Below are positions 61,190 to 64,000 of a stretch of DNA of 64,000 bases, in pieces. Both the position numbers and the translations under genes were made by a program. The notes beneath the pieces were generated by a model. That model was not told where the DNA came from, did not search any database, and worked only from the letters and a program-made list of their open reading frames with translations. The stretch covers positions 1 to 64,000 of the forward strand of contig JAQSYI010000027.1 in the NCBI GenBank assembly GCA_029256185.1, read 5' to 3'. Positions within the stretch are counted from its first letter, which is position 1. Each line of letters opens with the position of its first letter. The DNA is from Paenibacillaceae bacterium (GTDB lineage Bacteria; Bacillota; Bacilli; Paenibacillales; NBRC-103111).

Positions 61190-61500
61190 AGAACGCAAAA
61201 AATCCCCCGTCACTGGCTAACAAATGCCAGGGACGAGAGATTGTATTAACAATTTCCCGCGGTACCACCCGCTATTCGGAACAAATCATGTCTTGCTCCG
61301 CACTTCATGCGGGTAACGTCCGCTACAACGCAATGCCGCTACTTCACGTCCGGCAGCTTGAGTCTGCCCTCGGTTTCACGGATTGTTCTCCGGGAGGTCC
61401 TTCATTCGCCGGTAACGGAAGCTTGCAGCCAAGGCTTCCTCTCTGGATGATGCCGGTCGAATTACTTATCCCATCAACGAATCGAAGAATATTAGTTAAA
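61190..61500 (-). promoter_or_regulatory. T-box leader of the hisS-aspS operon
   Basis: Minus strand: AGCGGGTGGTACCGCGG (T-box core, complement near 61257-61273), then a terminator (CTCTCGTCCC, TGGCATTTGTTAGCCA, ACGGGGGATTTTTT). Stem I base GGGA/TCCC and ATTCG/CGAAT enclose TAAGTA and GAAGGACC. The candidate specifier is GAC (complement of 61397-61399), an Asp codon; no His codon sits there. Confidence 0.9.
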
Positions 61501-61672
61501 ATGATAATCAAACTGTCGGATAAAGTCAAGAGCTTCCCCGAAAAAAGAAGAAACCTACAACAAGTGTGTAGGTTTAAGAAAAAATATATTTTAAAAAGGG
61601 GGTCGAGTTCTATTATAGGGAGGCAATGTTAAGGTAAGGTTAAAGACGCGTTACATTTACGTTACAAAATAT

Positions 61673-61708
61673 AAAACGCTTTATATGAAGCGCTTTAGTT
61701 TTTTTGTG
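61673..61708 (+). terminator. hairpin with U-run upstream of the structured region
   Basis: ACGCTT, TATATG, AAGCGCTTTAG, TTTTTTTG. No gene precedes it on this strand, so it may end a short untranslated transcript or mark the edge of the next RNA. Confidence 0.5.
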
Positions 61709-61734
61709 CGACGGCAAAATTTGTATGCCAAAAT

Positions 61735-62000
61735 GCTATGAGAGGCTAACGGACCAAGAAGACGTTACTGGCGAGAAAACGGGGGTTGAAACCATGAAGC
61801 GGACTGGAAAGACCTTAATATGCCAAAATCCCACTGGATAGGCTGCATGAGAGTCATATAGGCGCAACTGAGTCCGTTAGAACTCAAAAACCTTTGTTTT
61901 TGGCAAGATAAGAGCGCTGACGTCCGTAAGCTCCTACACGATGCGCTCCCTCTCCCGAAACCCTGCCGGGTGAAGCGCTCCGTCGTAGTTATTTTTTTGC
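61735..62000 (+). ncRNA. candidate structured RNA or leader upstream of the acidic protein
   Basis: CTAACGGAC (61746-61754) pairs perfectly with GTCCGTTAG (61871-61879) and, with one mismatch, with GTCCGTAAG (61922-61930). Between lies CAAAAAC/GTTTTTG. The region ends with a stem (CTAC.ACGA, GCGCT, CCCG against CGGG, AGCGC, TCGTAG) and TTATTTTTTT. No known riboswitch class was recognised, and no coding frame is convincing. Confidence 0.45.
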
Positions 62001-62087
62001 AATAGGCTAGTCTATTCTTTTGGGCCAAGCATATAAATGATAGCACAAGGAGACACCTTGTAATATCTAATGGTGGAGGGAACAGGT

Positions 62088-62480
62088 ATGGCTGAGGAAT
62101 TTAACATTGCGGAAAATGTGGAAGCCGGCGAAGAGGAAGTATTGGAGTTGGAAGAGGCTGGAGATGCTGATGAGGCAACGGCCGAGGCGGAGTTGGATAA
62201 CGATGCCTGGTTTGAAGCAGAAGAAGCCGCGGCGGACGAAGAGCTGGCTGAAGGCGTCGAGTATGTGAACGAAGATGAGGACTCCTACGATCTGGAGGCT
62301 GTCTCGGAAGAGGACGAAGAAGAAGCGGATGACGAGGAACTGGAAGCAGAGTTCGAAGAAGACGATGAGGAACAAGCCGAAGAAGAAGCTATTGCTGAAG
62401 AAACCGAGGATCCGGTGGCTGAAGAGCTGCTTGATGCAGAAGATGAAGCGCCGGAAGACGCTGCGGAAGTAGACGCCTAA
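62088..62480 (+). CDS. extremely acidic low-complexity protein
   Basis: About 130 residues, roughly half Asp and Glu, nearly no basic residues, no signal peptide or membrane helix, presumably disordered. Only the N-terminal MAEEFNIAENVEAG, DNDAWFE and VEYVNEDEDSYDLEAV interrupt the acidic runs. GGAGGGAACAGGT precedes ATG 62088; an ATG at 62070 overlaps that site. It lies downstream of a structured, terminator-ended region that may control it. Family not recognised; acidic proteins of this kind may act as polyanion mimics, but there is no direct evidence. Confidence 0.65.
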   Translation: MAEEFNIAENVEAGEEEVLELEEAGDADEATAEAELDNDAWFEAEEAAADEELAEGVEYVNEDEDSYDLEAVSEEDEEEADDEELEAEFEEDDEEQAEEEAIAEETEDPVAEELLDAEDEAPEDAAEVDA

Positions 62481-62521
62481 CCTGACCGCATTCCTCGGCC
62501 CCCTATCTGAAAAAAATATTA

Positions 62522-62575
62522 AAAGCCATTCTCACAGGGCATCCTCTACCCTGGCAAGAATGGCTTTTTGTTACG
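62522..62575. terminator. strong bidirectional terminator
   Basis: AAAAGCCATTCT pairs with AGAATGGCTTTT, inner CAGGG/CCCTG, flanked by A- and T-runs. It serves both the acidic-protein gene and the convergent oxidoreductase gene. Confidence 0.9.
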
Positions 62576-62580
62576 TTTTT

Positions 62581-64000
62581 TTAAAAACGCAGATTCCCCA
62601 AAATCTCCACCGCATCCTTGACCAAAAGATAGGCTTCGCCGTTGCTCAGCTTCTGCTTGTCACTGATCAGCTTGACCGTCTCTTCCTTGAGCAGACTCTT
62701 CGCTGTAAGCTCCTGCACTGCTTGCTCAGACTTGATGCTGAGGCCCGCTGCTCTGGCCAGCGTATAGGCGGCTTGCTCCAGAGTCAGAGGATCGCTCTTG
62801 GCCTTCTCCGGTTCAATGCCTGCAACAGCATTGGCGGCAGTTCCTTTGAAAGCCTGGGGATAACGTTTCTTGGCCCCCGTAAGATGGTTGACGAACCGCT
62901 GGGGATTGCTGGGCTTGTCCAGTTCCTCCGGCTTGAAATACACATTGCCGTAAGAGCCGTTGACCAGCCCCATGTACACCATAGCTTTGAGGCCTTCATA
63001 AGCCTTGTGGTCCATATAATCTTGCTTGGGAGGATTGTATGGCTGCAGGCTCATCCCGCCCTTGTTTGCCAACACCTGCATTTGGGCCACCATTTCCTTG
63101 GATTTGCTCATGTCACGGAAGCTGACATTATTATCGATAGCCACCTTGGCTGCCGCCCCTGCCGACTCCGCTACCGCCATTCCCAGGGGAATGACCCGGG
63201 CACTGCCGTGGGGAATTGTGTCATAGCTGGCTGAACGGCCTACCACCAGGACACCGTCCACCTTCTGTGGCACGATGCTGCGGAATGGCACTGCATATTT
63301 GTAAGGCTTCATGGACACCGCTCCCGGATCAGACGGATTGGTGCTCTGGATATCTACGGCATAGGAGCCAAAGCCCACCCGGTCCCATTGGTCCCGGTTC
63401 TCCAGAAGATCCGTGGTGGTCAAGCGGTATTCCCCGTAGATATGGCGCGTTTCCCGGACGTAAGGTTCGGGAGCCATGCCGTCCAGCTCCAGCTTGGAAA
63501 ACTCGGGATGCCTCTGCTTGATGAACTCCAGCACATGGGGGAGTTCCTGCTCCGCTACATCATAAGCCGCTTGGATCGATGCCGGGTCATACGGGTCCAC
63601 ATTGAACAGCTGCAAGGCGTTGATCAGAATCGTCCCGTCGTTGTTGCGCCCAATATTCAGACCGCGCATTCTGGCTTTGGTGGGATTCTGTGCCTTGTAT
63701 TCCTTGATATCGCCATACCCGGCGGCGGAATATGTATCAGCGCTGGTATCGCTGTTGTTGTCATTATCCAGATACTTGCGGACTTCCTTCCAGAAGCTGT
63801 CGTCCGCATTCTTTAAGCGGAAGACCACGGTAACAGCCATCAACGAGTCGGGATCGCCCAGATCCTCGCGCCCCTTGCTGTAAGGTGCTCCCGCCGCTAC
63901 GGCAATATCCCCGTCCTGGGTAGCGTCAAGCACTGCCTTGGCGGCAACGCGGCGCTTCTCGCCGTTCTCAAGGGTAATATCCAATGCATCCACCCGTTTG
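62581..64000 (-). CDS. FAD-dependent oxidoreductase, N-terminus beyond window edge
   Basis: At least 470 residues visible, the frame open to the right edge; the first visible start-like codon (GTG near 63993) is probably internal. KAVLDATQDGDIAVAAGAPY and the VPFRSIVPQKVDGVLVVGRSASYDTIPHGSARVIPLGMAVAESAGAAAKVA segment match the FAD_oxidored (PF12831-like) family. After about residue 320 it has AYEGLKAMVYMGLVNGSYGNVYFKPEEL, resembling a degenerate SLH repeat, and ends in a helical region. Substrate unknown. The N-terminal Rossmann motif and any signal peptide lie outside the window. Confidence 0.8.
   Translation of the reverse strand, partial: KRVDALDITLENGEKRRVAAKAVLDATQDGDIAVAAGAPYSKGREDLGDPDSLMAVTVVFRLKNADDSFWKEVRKYLDNDNNSDTSADTYSAAGYGDIKEYKAQNPTKARMRGLNIGRNNDGTILINALQLFNVDPYDPASIQAAYDVAEQELPHVLEFIKQRHPEFSKLELDGMAPEPYVRETRHIYGEYRLTTTDLLENRDQWDRVGFGSYAVDIQSTNPSDPGAVSMKPYKYAVPFRSIVPQKVDGVLVVGRSASYDTIPHGSARVIPLGMAVAESAGAAAKVAIDNNVSFRDMSKSKEMVAQMQVLANKGGMSLQPYNPPKQDYMDHKAYEGLKAMVYMGLVNGSYGNVYFKPEELDKPSNPQRFVNHLTGAKKRYPQAFKGTAANAVAGIEPEKAKSDPLTLEQAAYTLARAAGLSIKSEQAVQELTAKSLLKEETVKLISDKQKLSNGEAYLLVKDAVEILGNLRF

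Noticed and set aside
61735..62000. 6S RNA, SRP RNA, RNase P RNA or tmRNA
   Set aside because: None of the conserved segments I know for these RNAs could be found; left as an unassigned structured region.

Overview
The window looks like a chromosomal segment of a Gram-positive, spore-former-like Firmicute of the Paenibacillaceae (Paenibacillus or a close relative). The evidence is the strong Shine-Dalgarno sites, frequent TTG/GTG starts, S-layer-homology proteins, two T-box leaders, and gene order that follows the Bacillus subtilis hisS-aspS-yrvM-rarA-cymR-yrvO-...-yrrD-yrrI-alaS-yrzL-yrrK-yrzB-yrrL-yrrN-yrrO block. Base composition is moderately GC-rich, except for AT-rich stretches near the left end and at 45.8-47.6 kb.

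Layout. 1-2 kb: an edge-truncated UPF0158 protein behind a pRiA4b ORF-3-like protein. 2.6-5.7 kb: a FapA/DUF342 protein and a PIG-V-like GT-C glycosyltransferase. 5.8-8 kb: two Fur-box-controlled FecCD siderophore permeases without their binding protein or ATPase. 8.4-15 kb: a nuclease-like protein with a C-terminal DNA-binding domain, ribosomal protein L25, a YlbL-type PDZ-Lon protease, a J-like membrane protein, a DUF2935 protein, an L,D-transpeptidase and small secreted or cytosolic proteins. 15.1-17.3 kb: an NfnAB-like flavin/Fe-S pair. 17.5-23.6 kb: a 55-aa protein, a GH43-like protein, rhomboid protease, PPDK regulator, PrsA-like foldase and a chemoreceptor. 23.6-24.5 kb: a repeat-rich gap. 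24.5-31.5 kb: a class B PBP and a four-gene ABC transporter/two-component operon. 31.6-33.8 kb: a second chemoreceptor.

33.9-45.8 kb holds the housekeeping block: trhP2, trhP1, mltG, two DUF1292 genes, ruvX, ireB, alaS with its T-box, an AI-2E permease, a zinc-ribbon protein, a PRC-barrel protein and a cysteine desulfurase. 45.83-47.65 kb is an AT-rich islet inserted exactly at the 3' end of cymR and flanked by a 21-bp direct repeat (20/21 identical). It carries an NlpC/P60-metzincin-like fusion protein and a small three-helix membrane protein. 47.6-64 kb: cymR, mnmA, a lipoprotein, rarA, two translationally coupled SLH proteins, a zinc CDF exporter behind a metalloregulator-type palindrome, tcdA, aspS, hisS with T-box, a structured RNA-like region, an extremely acidic protein and an edge-truncated FAD oxidoreductase.

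The most unusual signals are: (1) the 1.8-kb islet with regenerated cymR end; (2) four-palindrome arrays, two of which (8.1 and 43.3 kb) share exactly the same 26-26-26-37-26-26-26 geometry despite unrelated spacers, with a related third array at 23.9 kb; (3) a dispersed ~77-nt double-hairpin repeat; (4) a 66-bp triplicated hairpin repeat between hisS and aspS; and (5) a structured, terminator-ended region at 61.7-62.0 kb. No tRNA, rRNA, CRISPR-Cas or transposase genes were seen.
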